Shown here: positions 1 through 10,315 of the stretch, in pieces
Layout: each line of letters begins with the position of its first letter
How positions within the stretch are numbered: the stretch's first letter is position 1
Assembly (NCBI GenBank): GCA_020741775.1
Contig: DYYG01000033.1
Span: forward strand, 124,001 to 188,000
DNA: 64,000 nt
From: Methylorubrum populi
GTDB lineage: Bacteria > Pseudomonadota > Alphaproteobacteria > Rhizobiales > Beijerinckiaceae
Direction of reading: 5' to 3'
Notes under the pieces: model-generated
Databases searched by the model: none
What the model was told of the DNA's origin: nothing
Seen by the model: the letters and a program-made list of their open reading frames with translations, nothing else
Translations under genes and position numbers: made by a program

Positions 1-993
1 ATCGAGGGCGTTGCCCGTGACCGACACGGCCCCATTCTCGAAGGTGACCCGACCCTCGTGGAGCAGGCCCGCCAGCTTGACGAGGAACCGGGCGAGGGCC
101 GAGCCGTCGATGCCCGGCGGCAGGCCACGGGCATCGCGCATCCGGTCATCCAAAGCCGCTCCGTCCGCGGCCTCCGCGGCGGCGGCGCGGATCTCCTCGC
201 GCGCCGCCTCGGAGGCGACGTGGCCGTCGAGTTCCAGGCTGCCGTCCGGGCGGCGGGCGACGCTGAAATGAAAATCGCCGACGACCGGCGGCAGGATCTC
301 GACGCTGCCGAGGGTATAGCCCTGGGGCGGGCTCGCCAGCGCCGTGCGCAGGGCATCGTAGGCGGCGAGGCTCGCCGCTTCGCCGCGAATCGAGATCACG
401 GTGTCGTTCAGCGTCGCGGTGGCGCCCGTCGTCAGATCCTGCAGCCGCTCGACGGCGAAGGCCGCCGCGTCGGGGAAGTCCCGCGGCGCCCCCCGCGCGG
501 CCCGGGCCCGATCGCTCAAGGTGGCATCGCGCGGCAGGGCCGGCTTCAGGCGCTGGGCCAGTTCGAAGGCGCCGATCTCGGCCGGGCGGCTGCCCGTCGT
601 TTCGAGACGGCCGGCGGCGGGACGCTCCACCGACCAGACGAAGGGCGAGATTTCCTCGATCACCCCGGTCCGGTCGGTCAGGCGGCGATGGCCCTCGATA
701 CGGGCGAGCCGGCCGAGGGCCGCCTGGCGCTGGGCCTCCTCCGGGGCTTCCCCGGCGGCCACGAGGTCGCGGCCCTCGACGGTGACCCGCAGCCAGGGCT
801 CCGGCTGCCCGTCGCCGGTCGCGGAAGCGATCTCAGCCGCCTGCCTCTGCAGGGTCTCGGTGACGCGCTGTGTGCCGAGAGTGGCCGCCGAAGCGGCGAT
901 CAGGGCCAGGATGGGAAGCCCGAGAAACCAGCCGAGCCGGGCGGTCCGAGGGCTGTCGGGTGTTCCGGTGGATGAGGGCGAAGGAGTGGACAC
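1..993 (-). CDS. Membrane-anchored BON/OmpA-like protein (3' end outside window)
   Basis: Read on the minus strand from a GTG at 993; 331 codons are open to the window edge, so the C-terminus is missing. A short Ser/Pro/Thr-rich N-terminus is followed by one hydrophobic segment at about residues 20-41, suggesting inner-membrane anchoring with the rest in the periplasm. The remainder shows several repeated units, at about 65-110, 205-250 and 260-331, with the BON-like pattern of a beta-strand containing a G-x-V/A-x-x-x-G turn and then an alanine-rich helix. In Rhizobiales such repeats often precede a C-terminal OmpA peptidoglycan-binding domain, but that part would lie beyond position 1, so the OmpA link is inference. 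The GTG start is preceded by a modest GAGG-type ribosome site. Confidence 0.6.
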   Translation of the reverse strand, partial: MSTPSPSSTGTPDSPRTARLGWFLGLPILALIAASAATLGTQRVTETLQRQAAEIASATGDGQPEPWLRVTVEGRDLVAAGEAPEEAQRQAALGRLARIEGHRRLTDRTGVIEEISPFVWSVERPAAGRLETTGSRPAEIGAFELAQRLKPALPRDATLSDRARAARGAPRDFPDAAAFAVERLQDLTTGATATLNDTVISIRGEAASLAAYDALRTALASPPQGYTLGSVEILPPVVGDFHFSVARRPDGSLELDGHVASEAAREEIRAAAAEAADGAALDDRMRDARGLPPGIDGSALARFLVKLAGLLHEGRVTFENGAVSVTGNALD

Positions 994-1191
994 GGGGCTC
1001 GACCTCGCTCGATGGCCGGCAACGGCGTGTGATCCTTCTCGGCCCCGCATCGAGGCCGGGCGGTCACGCCGGTTCACATGCGGCACATGAGACACGCCCA
1101 TCGGGGCGCTTTGAAGGCTGCGACCGTGCGCTGGCCCCGCATATCCGTTCGGGATGCGACCCGCCTTGTTCTGCGCGGCGCATCCATCAAG

Positions 1192-1217
1192 AAAAAACCC
1201 CGGCCGCGAGGCCGGGG
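1192..1217 (-). terminator. Rho-independent terminator of the porin gene
   Basis: On the minus strand an 8-bp perfect GC stem (1210-1217 with 1198-1205) closes a GCGA-type tetraloop and is followed by six T residues (1192-1197). It lies about 90 bp past the porin stop codon. No gene is seen in 994-1307 apart from this terminator. Confidence 0.9.
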
Positions 1218-1307
1218 TCTGGAGGTTCCCTGTAGTCCGCGGCACTCCACCCGAGGCGGGGTGCCAACCGTCCGGGACGGGCAGGCTCTCGGCCTGCCGC
1301 GTTTGCC

Positions 1308-2969
1308 TTAGAAGTCGCGCTGCACCCGGAAGCGGGCCTGGAACACGTCCTCGCTGCTGACCGTGCGGGTCGGCACGCCACCGACGAGGATGCCCTTGTC
1401 GCTGTCGGCGACGCGGCCGCTCTTGACGCCGGTGCGGATGTACTGGCCCTCGACACCGATATCGAGGTCCTTGACCGGCGACCAAATCAGGCTCGCGCCG
1501 GTGACGACCTGATAGGTGTCACGCAGGGCGGGGCTGAGGCCGTAGCCGGCGGCGTTGGTGAGGTAGGACGGGGGAGCCACCGTCGAAGCCGCGCCGACCA
1601 GGGCGTTCGCCTGGCTGACCGCCTGACGGGCACCCTCGGAGAACCAGATCTCACCGTAGCTGCCGTAGAAGGCCGAACGCCACTCCGGCGACCAGTAGTG
1701 GAGGTAGGAGGCAACGGCCGTGAAGCTGTTGGACACCTCGATGCGGCCCGTCAGCGGGTTGACGATGGCGTCGGAGAGGTACTGGTTGAACGGGTTGCCC
1801 GCGTAGACCGAGGCGTTGCTCAGGTAACCGGCGGTGAAGCGGTTAATGCCGGTGTAGAACGACGCGCCCTCGCCATAGGCGCCCTGGAGGTACAGGCCGT
1901 CGCCCGGCGCGATGAAGGGCAGGTTGAACTTCAGGCCGCCCTGGACCGCCCAGCCGTACTCGGTCTGCGAGCCGGAGCCGATGCCGCGAGCGCCGAGCAG
2001 CGTGGCGGTGTTGACGGCGAGCGCGCCGCCCGTGCCGGGCACGCCGATCGCGGAGCCGGAGATGAAGCCGCCGGTGTTGATGTCCTTGACGGCGGCCGAA
2101 AGCTGCGCCGAACCCCAGGCGGCGTCGTAGCGCAGCGAGCCGACGAAGTCGGGCATGCGCGAGCGCTGCACGGCGTCGATGAAGGCCACGGCGGTGGCGT
2201 TGCCGGCGGCGTTGGTGCCGAGGATGATCGGAGTCGGAGCCGTGGTGAACACGTTGTTCAGGCCCGACTGGCCGGGGACGAGCGCGGTGGCGCCAACAGC
2301 GTCCGAGTAGAGCGGGTTCTTGCGGAAGTTCGGGTCTTCCATCGACACCGTGGCGGACCAGCCCTCACCGAACTTCTGGGTATAGGCGAGCAGGTTGGTG
2401 GACGGCATGTCCGAACCCAGCGACGAGCCGATGATCTCGAAGTCGTGGGCGTAGAAGTCGAAGAACGAGGAAGCGCGACCGGCGGTCAGGCCGGCGAACT
2501 GCACGAACGCCTTGTCGACGTTGATGAAGTTCTGGATGCGGCCGAGCTGGTCCTGGCCGGTGCCGGAGAAGGCGTAGCCGGCGCGCAGGTTCGTGCCCGA
2601 GGAGATCTTGGTGTTGCCGGTGCGGCTCGCGGCGTCGAGGCGCAGGAAGGCGCGCAGGGTGCCGTAGCCGGTCTGGGTACGGGCATCGAAGTTGAAGCGG
2701 GCGAGGCCGGTGAAGCCGGAGAGGTCGCCACCGCCGGACACGTTGCGGCTGTCGCTGCCGATATAGCCGTACTCGGCGCGGGCGCGGCCGGAGATGCGCA
2801 GGCAGGTGTCGGTGCCCGGGATGTAGAAGAAGCCGGCGCCGTAAGCGGAGCAGACGCGGACGTACTCGATCGGAACGGCCTTCTTCACCGGCAGGTCGGC
2901 GGCCTGAGCCCCACCCACGATGGTCAGCCCCGCAGCCGATCCGAGGAGAAGGCTCTTAACGAGCTTCAT
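1308..2969 (-). CDS. Outer-membrane porin, Methylobacterium type
   Basis: A 553-residue protein starting at the ATG at 2969, chosen because GGAGGG lies just upstream and a signal peptide begins there; the open frame extends 67 codons further but that part has no coding character. Signal peptide of about 23 residues ends in an A-Q-A cleavage site. The mature start (ADLPVKKA) and a Y-V-R-V-C ... T-D-T-C-L-R-I-S-G segment are typical of the alphaproteobacterial porin family. The rest alternates Gly/aromatic beta-strands and ends in a C-terminal Phe, as outer-membrane barrels do. It forms a trimeric channel for small solutes by family knowledge. It is transcribed alone, with a terminator at 1192-1217. 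Confidence 0.9.
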   Translation of the reverse strand: MKLVKSLLLGSAAGLTIVGGAQAADLPVKKAVPIEYVRVCSAYGAGFFYIPGTDTCLRISGRARAEYGYIGSDSRNVSGGGDLSGFTGLARFNFDARTQTGYGTLRAFLRLDAASRTGNTKISSGTNLRAGYAFSGTGQDQLGRIQNFINVDKAFVQFAGLTAGRASSFFDFYAHDFEIIGSSLGSDMPSTNLLAYTQKFGEGWSATVSMEDPNFRKNPLYSDAVGATALVPGQSGLNNVFTTAPTPIILGTNAAGNATAVAFIDAVQRSRMPDFVGSLRYDAAWGSAQLSAAVKDINTGGFISGSAIGVPGTGGALAVNTATLLGARGIGSGSQTEYGWAVQGGLKFNLPFIAPGDGLYLQGAYGEGASFYTGINRFTAGYLSNASVYAGNPFNQYLSDAIVNPLTGRIEVSNSFTAVASYLHYWSPEWRSAFYGSYGEIWFSEGARQAVSQANALVGAASTVAPPSYLTNAAGYGLSPALRDTYQVVTGASLIWSPVKDLDIGVEGQYIRTGVKSGRVADSDKGILVGGVPTRTVSSEDVFQARFRVQRDF

Positions 2970-3311
2970 GGTAAACCCTCCAGAAGTTTCGAGACCCACG
3001 GGAATGGACATTGTTCTGGCCAGGTGCGCGACCTTGCGGCGCGTATCCCGACCCGTCCTTGTTTCCCTTGGTGCTTGGGCCTTCCCGTCCGGGCATTGGC
3101 CAAGCCGCAGCGGGGTTTTCCCGTCCGCACCGGCACCATGGGCGAGCCTCGCCGCACGAGCAACAGACATGGCCGTCTTGGAAGCGTCACAAATAGGCTT
3201 CGCCGACAGCTGTTGCAGGTCCGCAACTTAATCCCTGCCGCCGAACAAAAGTTTTCCCCGATCTCGCCGGGCGGTAGGGTGTTCTTCGGCTATGCTTCGA
3301 ACCGAGTCCGG
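2970..3311. promoter_or_regulatory. Porin upstream region
   Basis: 342 bp without a convincing gene between the Uup stop and the porin start. It must carry the porin promoter on the minus strand. A 10-bp direct repeat (TTCCCGTCCG) occurs at 3082-3091 and 3118-3127, 36 bp apart. No clear -35/-10 pair could be assigned. Confidence 0.4.
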
Positions 3312-5138
3312 TCAGGCACCCTGCGACTCGCGCTGCATCTCGAGGGTGAGCCAGCGCTCCTCGGCGGCGGCGAGTTCGGCCTCGGCCGCGCCGAGCATGG
3401 CGGTCGCCTTCTGGAAGCGGCCCGGATCGCGCCCGTAGAGGCCGGGATCGGACAGAACCTCGCGCAGCTTGGCGATGCCCGCCTCCAGCTCGGCCATGCG
3501 GCCCGGCAGGGTCTTCAGCTCGTGCTGCTCCTTGAATCCGAGCTTGGTCCGGGCCTGGGCCGGCTCCGCCCGCGACGCCTTCTCCCGCGGTTCGCTGCGC
3601 TCGCGGGCGGCCTTGCCGTCCTTGGCGTCGCTGCGGGCCTCGACCCCGCGCCCGCGCTGGGACAGCATGTCGGTGTAGCCGCCGGCATATTCGACCCAGC
3701 GCCCCTCCCCCTCGCTCACCAGGACGGTGCCGGCCACCCGGTCGAGGAAGTCGCGGTCGTGGCTCACGAGGATCAGGGTGCCGGCATAGTCGCCGAGCAT
3801 TTCCTGCAGCAGGTCGAGGGTTTCGAGGTCGAGATCGTTGGTGGGCTCGTCCAACACAAGAAGGTTGGAGGGCTGCGCCAGCGCGCGCGCGATCAGCAGC
3901 CGGTTGCGCTCGCCGCCTGAGAGCACGCTCACGGGAGTGCGGGCCTGCTCGGGAGTGAACAGGAAGTCCTTGAGATAGCCGATGACGTGGCGGCTGCGGC
4001 CGCCGACGGTGACGCTGTCGCCGCGCCCGCCGGTGAGCACCTCGGTGACTGTGGCGTTCGGCTCCAGCACCGCGCGGGACTGATCGAGATGGACCATGTT
4101 GAGGCCGGTCCCGAGGCGCATCTCCCCCGAATCGGGGGCGAGCGCGCCGGTCAGGAGGTTGATCAGCGTGGTCTTGCCGGCGCCGTTCGGGCCGACGATG
4201 CCGAGCCGGTCTCCCCGCAGGACGCGCAGGGTCAGATCGTGGACGATCCGGCGCTCGCCGTAAGACTTCGAGACCTGCCGCGCCTCGGCGACCAGGGTGC
4301 CCGAGGCCTCGCCTTCGCTGGCGGTCAGCACCGCCTGCCCCACCGGGCGGCGGTGCTCGCGGCTCTGCTTGCGCAGGGTCTGGAGGTCGGAGAGGCGGCG
4401 CACATTGCGCTTGCGCCGGGCGGTGACGCCGTAGCGCAGCCAGTGCTCCTCGTCGGCGATCTTGCGATCGAGCTTGTGCTTGTCCCGCTCCTCTTCCTCG
4501 AAGAAGGCGTCGCGCCACGCTTCGAAGCTGGAGAAGCCCTGCTCGATCCGGCGTGTCACGCCCCGGTCGAGCCAGACGGTCGCCCGCGACAGGGCCGAGA
4601 GGAAGCGGCGGTCGTGGCTGATCAGCACCAGGGCCGACCGGGTCCGCTTCAGCTCGGATTCGAGCCACTCGATGGCGGGAAGGTCGAGATGGTTGGTCGG
4701 CTCGTCGAGGAGCAGGATGTCGGGCTCGGGGGCGAGCGCCTGGGCCAGGGCGGTCCGGCGCGCCTCGCCGCCCGACAGCCGGCGCGGATCCTCGTTGCCG
4801 CTCAACCCCAGGCTTTCCAGCAGGTAGCGGGCGCGGTGCGCGTCGTCGCCGGGGGCGAGCCCGGCCTCCGCGAAGGCGAGGGTCGTTTCGAAGCCGGAAA
4901 AATCCGGTTCCTGCGCGAGGTAGCGGATCGTGGTACCGGGCTGGACGAAGCGCACGGCCCGGTCCGGTTCGACCAAGCCGGCGGCGATGCGCATGAGCGT
5001 CGACTTGCCCGAGCCGTTGCGGCCGACGAGGCAGGTGCGTTCGCCGGGGGCGATCGTCAGCTCGGCCCGTTCGATCAGCGGAGTTCCGCCGAAGGTAAGG
5101 GCGACGTCCTGAAGGGTGAGGAGCGGGGGAGCGGCCAT
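3312..5138 (-). CDS. uup: ABC-F family ATPase Uup
   Basis: A 608-residue soluble twin-ATPase. First cassette: Walker A G-R-N-G-S-G-K-S-T near residue 37, signature LSGGEARR, Walker B ILLLDEPTNHLDL. Second cassette: G-P-N-G-A-G-K-T-T, LSGGERNR, LLVLDEPTNDLDL. There are no membrane spans, and the charged linker between cassettes is the ABC-F hallmark. The last 70 residues form a Leu/Glu-rich coiled coil (from about 540), which distinguishes Uup from EttA/YbiT and in E. coli binds DNA. By family knowledge Uup acts on ribosomes and affects transposon precise excision. The start at 5138 matches the family N-terminus; the upstream in-frame extension is not conserved-looking. Confidence 0.9.
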   Translation of the reverse strand: MAAPPLLTLQDVALTFGGTPLIERAELTIAPGERTCLVGRNGSGKSTLMRIAAGLVEPDRAVRFVQPGTTIRYLAQEPDFSGFETTLAFAEAGLAPGDDAHRARYLLESLGLSGNEDPRRLSGGEARRTALAQALAPEPDILLLDEPTNHLDLPAIEWLESELKRTRSALVLISHDRRFLSALSRATVWLDRGVTRRIEQGFSSFEAWRDAFFEEEERDKHKLDRKIADEEHWLRYGVTARRKRNVRRLSDLQTLRKQSREHRRPVGQAVLTASEGEASGTLVAEARQVSKSYGERRIVHDLTLRVLRGDRLGIVGPNGAGKTTLINLLTGALAPDSGEMRLGTGLNMVHLDQSRAVLEPNATVTEVLTGGRGDSVTVGGRSRHVIGYLKDFLFTPEQARTPVSVLSGGERNRLLIARALAQPSNLLVLDEPTNDLDLETLDLLQEMLGDYAGTLILVSHDRDFLDRVAGTVLVSEGEGRWVEYAGGYTDMLSQRGRGVEARSDAKDGKAARERSEPREKASRAEPAQARTKLGFKEQHELKTLPGRMAELEAGIAKLREVLSDPGLYGRDPGRFQKATAMLGAAEAELAAAEERWLTLEMQRESQGA

Positions 5139-5238
5139 GGCCGGCTTATGGCAGTCGCCGCCGCCGGGAACAATCGAACCGAAACGATCGAAACCGGCCG
5201 GGCTTTCGCGGCCCGGCCTTGCGAATGCGCGTTTCGGC

Positions 5239-5454
5239 TCAGGCCGTAGGGTTGGCCGGTCCGGTCGGCGTCGAATCCGGCAGGCCGGGACTCTCGACCG
5301 GGATCTCGGCCGGCATCTCACCGGGTGCTTCCGTCGGCGTGCCGCCGGGGATTTCCGGTCCGGGGCCGGGCTCGGGCACCTGCGGCGCGTCGGGCGTCGC
5401 GGGCTCCGGTGTCTGCGGAACGGGAGTTTCCGGGATCGGTCCGGGATTGGCCAT
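5239..5454 (-). CDS. Small Pro/Glu/Thr-rich protein
   Basis: A 71-residue protein starting MANPGPIPE at 5454, with a GAGGTGGG ribosome site just upstream. Almost the whole chain is Pro, Glu, Gly and Thr in P-E-x-P-like repeats, with no Cys, no Lys, no hydrophobic segment and no signal peptide, so it is expected to be disordered and acidic. No family is recognised. Directly upstream (5526-5502) is a site matching the EcfG general-stress consensus, which gives the gene its own promoter even though it lies just behind the PHA-type gene. Function is unknown; a stress-related role is inferred only from the promoter. Confidence 0.6.
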   Translation of the reverse strand: MANPGPIPETPVPQTPEPATPDAPQVPEPGPGPEIPGGTPTEAPGEMPAEIPVESPGLPDSTPTGPANPTA

Positions 5455-5501
5455 GGATACCCACCTCGCTGGCGGCGGGCACCGTGCCACCGCCCCTCGC
5501 C

Positions 5502-5526
5502 AACGGGGCGTCGGCGAGGGGGTTCC
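5502..5526 (-). promoter_or_regulatory. EcfG-like general-stress promoter
   Basis: Minus strand GGAAC (5526-5522), 16-nt spacer, CGTT (5505-5502). This is an exact match to the alphaproteobacterial EcfG consensus GGAAC-N16/17-CGTT. The -10 element is about 47 bp from the start codon at 5454. Confidence 0.7.
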
Positions 5527-5528
5527 GC

Positions 5529-5846
5529 TTATTTCTTGGTCAGGAGGAGCTTGTTGCCCTCCTTGCCGACGATCTGCTGGATCTTCTGGGCGAACATCGA
5601 CAGCAGCAGCGGCATCCGCACCTCGACGCGCACCACGTCCTGCCCGACATCGATCTGGCCATCGACGGTCTGGGTCAGGGCGGTCACGGAATAGTCGAGG
5701 CGGTCCCCGGTCCAGTTCAGGGTGTTGATGGCGATGCCGCTCTTGGCCAGCGCGTCCCGCACCCGGGCGGTGCCCTCGTCGATCCGCTTCCGGGCTTCAT
5801 CGCGGCCGAGCTCGTGCGGAATCTCGACCACCATCGGTTTCGCCAT
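5529..5846 (-). CDS. Polyhydroxyalkanoic acid system family protein
   Basis: A 105-residue protein starting at ATG 5846 behind a GGGAGAGGG ribosome site; an in-frame ATG 12 codons upstream is less likely. The pattern resembles the PHA granule-region family (PHA_gran_rgn): an N-terminal I-P-H-x-L-G-R-D-E-A-R-x-R helix, a central amphipathic stretch with W-T-G-D-R-L-D-Y, and a C-terminal basic tail ending in Lys-Lys. Family members are small cytoplasmic proteins often coded near PHB granule genes and may associate with granules. No PHB gene is adjacent here, so the role is family inference. Confidence 0.75.
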   Translation of the reverse strand: MAKPMVVEIPHELGRDEARKRIDEGTARVRDALAKSGIAINTLNWTGDRLDYSVTALTQTVDGQIDVGQDVVRVEVRMPLLLSMFAQKIQQIVGKEGNKLLLTKK

Positions 5847-6079
5847 CTCGACCCTCTCCCACGGCGCGGCCCGGAACGGCAAACGTTCCGGGCCCGCGCG
5901 TCATCCTGTGAGACGATTATGGGAAGGGGGCGGCCCCGCTGCAACGCCGGGCGGAGCGAAGGGTCTCGCCGATGTCACGGGACATCCGGCCGACCACTTC
6001 GGAGCGGCGGAGGCGGTCTTCGCCCCCATGCCGGAGGGGCTGCCGATCTCGTTTCCGGTCCAGTCGACCGGAAGCGCGC

Positions 6080-6439
6080 TCAGCGCACCACGTTGAGAGA
6101 GACGTAGCTGGTCCCGGACATGCCGATGGCGCGGGCGGAGCCGCGGGCGAGATCGATCACCCGGCCGCCGACGAAGGGGCCACGGTCGTTGATGCGCACC
6201 ACGACCGAGCGGCCATTGGCGCGGTTCGTCACGCGGACACGGGTGCCGAAGGGCAGGCTGCGGTGGGCGGCGGTCAGTCCGTTGGGGTTGAACCGCTCGC
6301 CATTCGCCGTCTTGCGGCCGCTTCCGTACCAGGAGGCCCGGCCGCTCTGGGCCTGGGCAGGCAGCGCGACGGCGGTGCCGATGACGGTGGCGAGGCAGAT
6401 GGCAACGGCCCGGTTGGTAACCTTCATCGAGGATCGCAT
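6080..6439 (-). CDS. rlpA: RlpA-like septal ring lytic transglycosylase
   Basis: A 119-residue secreted protein. The signal peptide ends at an A-Q-A site near residue 30; there is no lipobox, so it is probably periplasmic rather than a lipoprotein. The double-psi beta-barrel carries the RlpA signatures G-x-[23 protein letters not shown], and the catalytic-type [14 protein letters not shown]. The C-terminal SPOR domain of long RlpA is absent, so septal targeting by denuded glycan is not predicted. ATGs at 6439 and 6427 are both usable with the AAGGGA site upstream. By family knowledge it cleaves naked glycan strands. Confidence 0.88.
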   Translation of the reverse strand: MRSSMKVTNRAVAICLATVIGTAVALPAQAQSGRASWYGSGRKTANGERFNPNGLTAAHRSLPFGTRVRVTNRANGRSVVVRINDRGPFVGGRVIDLARGSARAIGMSGTSYVSLNVVR

Positions 6440-8053
<1,614 letters not shown>

Positions 8054-8229
8054 CCTGGGGCGCTTTCCGCCGAAGGGAAGACCGGGTCGGCGTCAGAAAG
8101 CGCGTCACAACAACGGCCTGGAGTCGTGCTCGATGGCAATGCGATCGGGCGCGGCTTGAGGTCCCGTTTTCGAAAGAACGCGCCCTTTCGTGGATGCAGG
8201 CGCGGATGCAGGGTTGAGCCCTGCATGCC

Positions 8230-9444
8230 TCATCGGCTCCGAACCGGTTTCGGCGCCTTCTTGACGATCCGTGCCAGATCCGAGGGTCGCGACGAGGCGG
8301 GCTTCGGGATCGGCTTGCGCCGCTGCGGCGCCTCTGGCTCGGCCGGCGTGGCAAGGTCGGGCTCGGGGGGCGGCTTCGGCGCCGCCGAGGCGAGCGGCGC
8401 CGGGCCGGCGAGTGCATGGGCCAGCACCTTCTTCATCACCCCTGGCAGCGGTTCGGCATCGAGTCCGTCCCGTGGGGTGAAGCGCATGCCCTCCGGGGCG
8501 GCCGTACCGGCGCCAACACGGGCCAGGAACACCGTCAACTCCAACGGAAAATGCGTGAAGACGTGCTTCACCAATCCGGGCAGACGCTTCCAGCGGGCAT
8601 CGAGGGGCGCATCGAGCAGGCCCTTGGCGGGGTCGTAATCGGGAAGCCAGGGGCTCGTCGGCGGCTCGGCCATGGCGCCGAGCAGGCCCTCGGCCGGCCG
8701 CGTCCGCAGCAGGATCGCCTCGTCCCCGGCCCGCAGGGCGACGAAGGCCACACCCCGGCGCAGGGCGCCCTTCTCCTTCTTCAGCTTTCTCGGAAAAGTC
8801 TCCTGCAAGCCCTCGGCGCGGGCGCGGCAGGGCAGCATCCAGGGACAGAGCGCGCAGGCCGGCCGCTTCGGCGTGCAGAGGGTCGCGCCGAGATCCATCA
8901 GCGCCTGGGCGAAGTCGCCGGGCCGCCGGGTCGGCACCAGCCCCTGAGTGAGCAGGCGGATCTGCGCGCGCGCGGCGGGCAGCGGCGTCTCGATGGCGTG
9001 AAGGCGGCTCATCACCCGCTCGACATTGCCGTCGACGGCCGCCGCCGGCTGGTCGAAGGCGATGGCGGCGATGGCGCCCGCCGTATAGGCGCCGATGCCG
9101 GGCAGTTTGCGCAGCCCCTCCTCGGTCTCGGGAAAGGCACCGGTGGCGGCCACGGCCTTGGCGCAGGCATGCAGGTTGCGCGCACGGGAATAATAGCCGA
9201 GCCCGGCCCAGGCCGACATCACCGCCTCTTCCGGCGCGGCGGCGAGGGCCGTCACGTCGGGAAACAGCGTCAGGAATTTTTCGAAATAGGGTTTCACCGC
9301 CGCAACGGTGGTCTGCTGCAGCATCACTTCCGAAAGCCAGACCCGATAGGGATCGGGCTGCTCACCGGGCAGCGCCCGCCACGGCAACGCGCGGCGGTGG
9401 CGATCGTACCAAGTGAGGAGGTCGGCGGCCGAGGCGGCGGGCAT
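8230..9444 (-). CDS. mutY: Adenine DNA glycosylase MutY
   Basis: A 404-residue base-excision enzyme removing A opposite 8-oxoG. Visible features: catalytic Glu39 in S-E-V-M-L-Q-Q-T; helix-hairpin-helix L-P-G-I-G-A-Y-T-A-G near 114; catalytic Asp138 in V-D-G-N; and an iron-sulfur loop with Cys190, 197, 200 and 206 (C-x6-C-x2-C-x5-C). A Nudix-like C-terminal domain recognises 8-oxoG, and a Pro/Lys-rich tail of about 60 residues follows, longer than in E. coli. The start at 9444 fits the family; an upstream extension of 30 codons is open but unlikely. It is divergent from the dciA-like gene, as in other alphaproteobacteria. Confidence 0.93.
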   Translation of the reverse strand: MPAASAADLLTWYDRHRRALPWRALPGEQPDPYRVWLSEVMLQQTTVAAVKPYFEKFLTLFPDVTALAAAPEEAVMSAWAGLGYYSRARNLHACAKAVAATGAFPETEEGLRKLPGIGAYTAGAIAAIAFDQPAAAVDGNVERVMSRLHAIETPLPAARAQIRLLTQGLVPTRRPGDFAQALMDLGATLCTPKRPACALCPWMLPCRARAEGLQETFPRKLKKEKGALRRGVAFVALRAGDEAILLRTRPAEGLLGAMAEPPTSPWLPDYDPAKGLLDAPLDARWKRLPGLVKHVFTHFPLELTVFLARVGAGTAAPEGMRFTPRDGLDAEPLPGVMKKVLAHALAGPAPLASAAPKPPPEPDLATPAEPEAPQRRKPIPKPASSRPSDLARIVKKAPKPVRSR

Positions 9445-9635
9445 GGTCCGTCCATAGCGGGACGGCGGGGACGGAAAAAGCGCCTTGCCGAAGCACTTTG
9501 CCGAAAAGTGACCGGCCTCGTCGTTCCGTCCCATGAAGCCCGATCCATCCCCGCGCCGACTCCCGTGCGGGCGTCGTTTCGGGTAGGGTTGCGTCAGGGG
9601 AAGGTTCAGCCTGCCCCTTACTGTCCGGGGTGCCG

Positions 9636-10118
9636 ATGGCGCGCGTCAAACCGCTGAGCGAATTGATCGAGGATTGTATCGGCCCGGCCTTCGCCGCGCA
9701 GGGCTTCGCCTCCTCCGACATCCTCGCCGCATGGCCGGATATCGTCGGCGCGCGACTCGCCGGAGCGTGTCAGCCGGTGAAGCTCGAATGGCCGCGCCGC
9801 GCCCGCCGCGACGCCGAGGGGCGGCCGGAGCCCGGCACCCTGGTGATCCGGGTGGAAGGCGCCTTCGCCCTCGAACTCCAGCATCTGGCGCCGATCGTGA
9901 TTCAGCGCGTCAACGCGCATTACGGCTGGGCCTGTGTCGGCAAGATCGCGATGCGGCAGGACCGCCTGCACCGGGCCGCCCGCCGCCCGGCGCAGCGGCC
10001 GCTCGACCCCGCGCGGCGCGGCGAGGTGGCGCTGGCGGTCTCGCGCATCGAGGAGGAACCCCTGCGCGAGGCCCTCGACCGGCTCGGCATCGCCGTCGTC
10101 GCCACCGGGGCGCCCTGA
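9636..10118 (+). CDS. dciA: DciA-like DUF721 protein
   Basis: A 160-residue protein of the DUF721/DciA family. The N-terminal half has the K-P-L-S-E-L-I-E-D and W-P-D-I-V-G-A-R-L-A pattern and a KH-like V-I-R-V-E-G-A-F-A-L-E-L-Q-H core. The C-terminal 60 residues are Arg/Ala/Pro-rich and probably flexible. DciA proteins load the replicative helicase DnaB in bacteria lacking DnaC. Its position next to mutY and dsbA is the order seen in many alphaproteobacteria. ATG 9636 is preferred to the GTG two codons upstream. The helicase-loader role is family knowledge; alphaproteobacterial members are less studied. Confidence 0.8.
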   Translation: MARVKPLSELIEDCIGPAFAAQGFASSDILAAWPDIVGARLAGACQPVKLEWPRRARRDAEGRPEPGTLVIRVEGAFALELQHLAPIVIQRVNAHYGWACVGKIAMRQDRLHRAARRPAQRPLDPARRGEVALAVSRIEEEPLREALDRLGIAVVATGAP

Positions 10119-10315
10119 GGGCCTCGTCCCGAACGGACGCGCTCGAACTGTCTCGTGAGGACGGGGCTTCGGAGGGCGTGCCTGTCGCCCTGCGTCGTGG
10201 TAAGCGGCTCGGGAAAGGCCGTGCGGCGACGCGTCCCCGGCCGGGCGGAATGGTTCCGCCTTATCCTGCGCGCCATCGGGCCGTGCGTGGCCCGCGAACG
10301 GAGCCCGTCACTGGC

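Noticed and set aside
1698..3920. 740-codon plus-strand open frame across porin and Uup
   Set aside because: Antisense shadow of two well-supported minus-strand genes in high-GC DNA; the translation has no domain.
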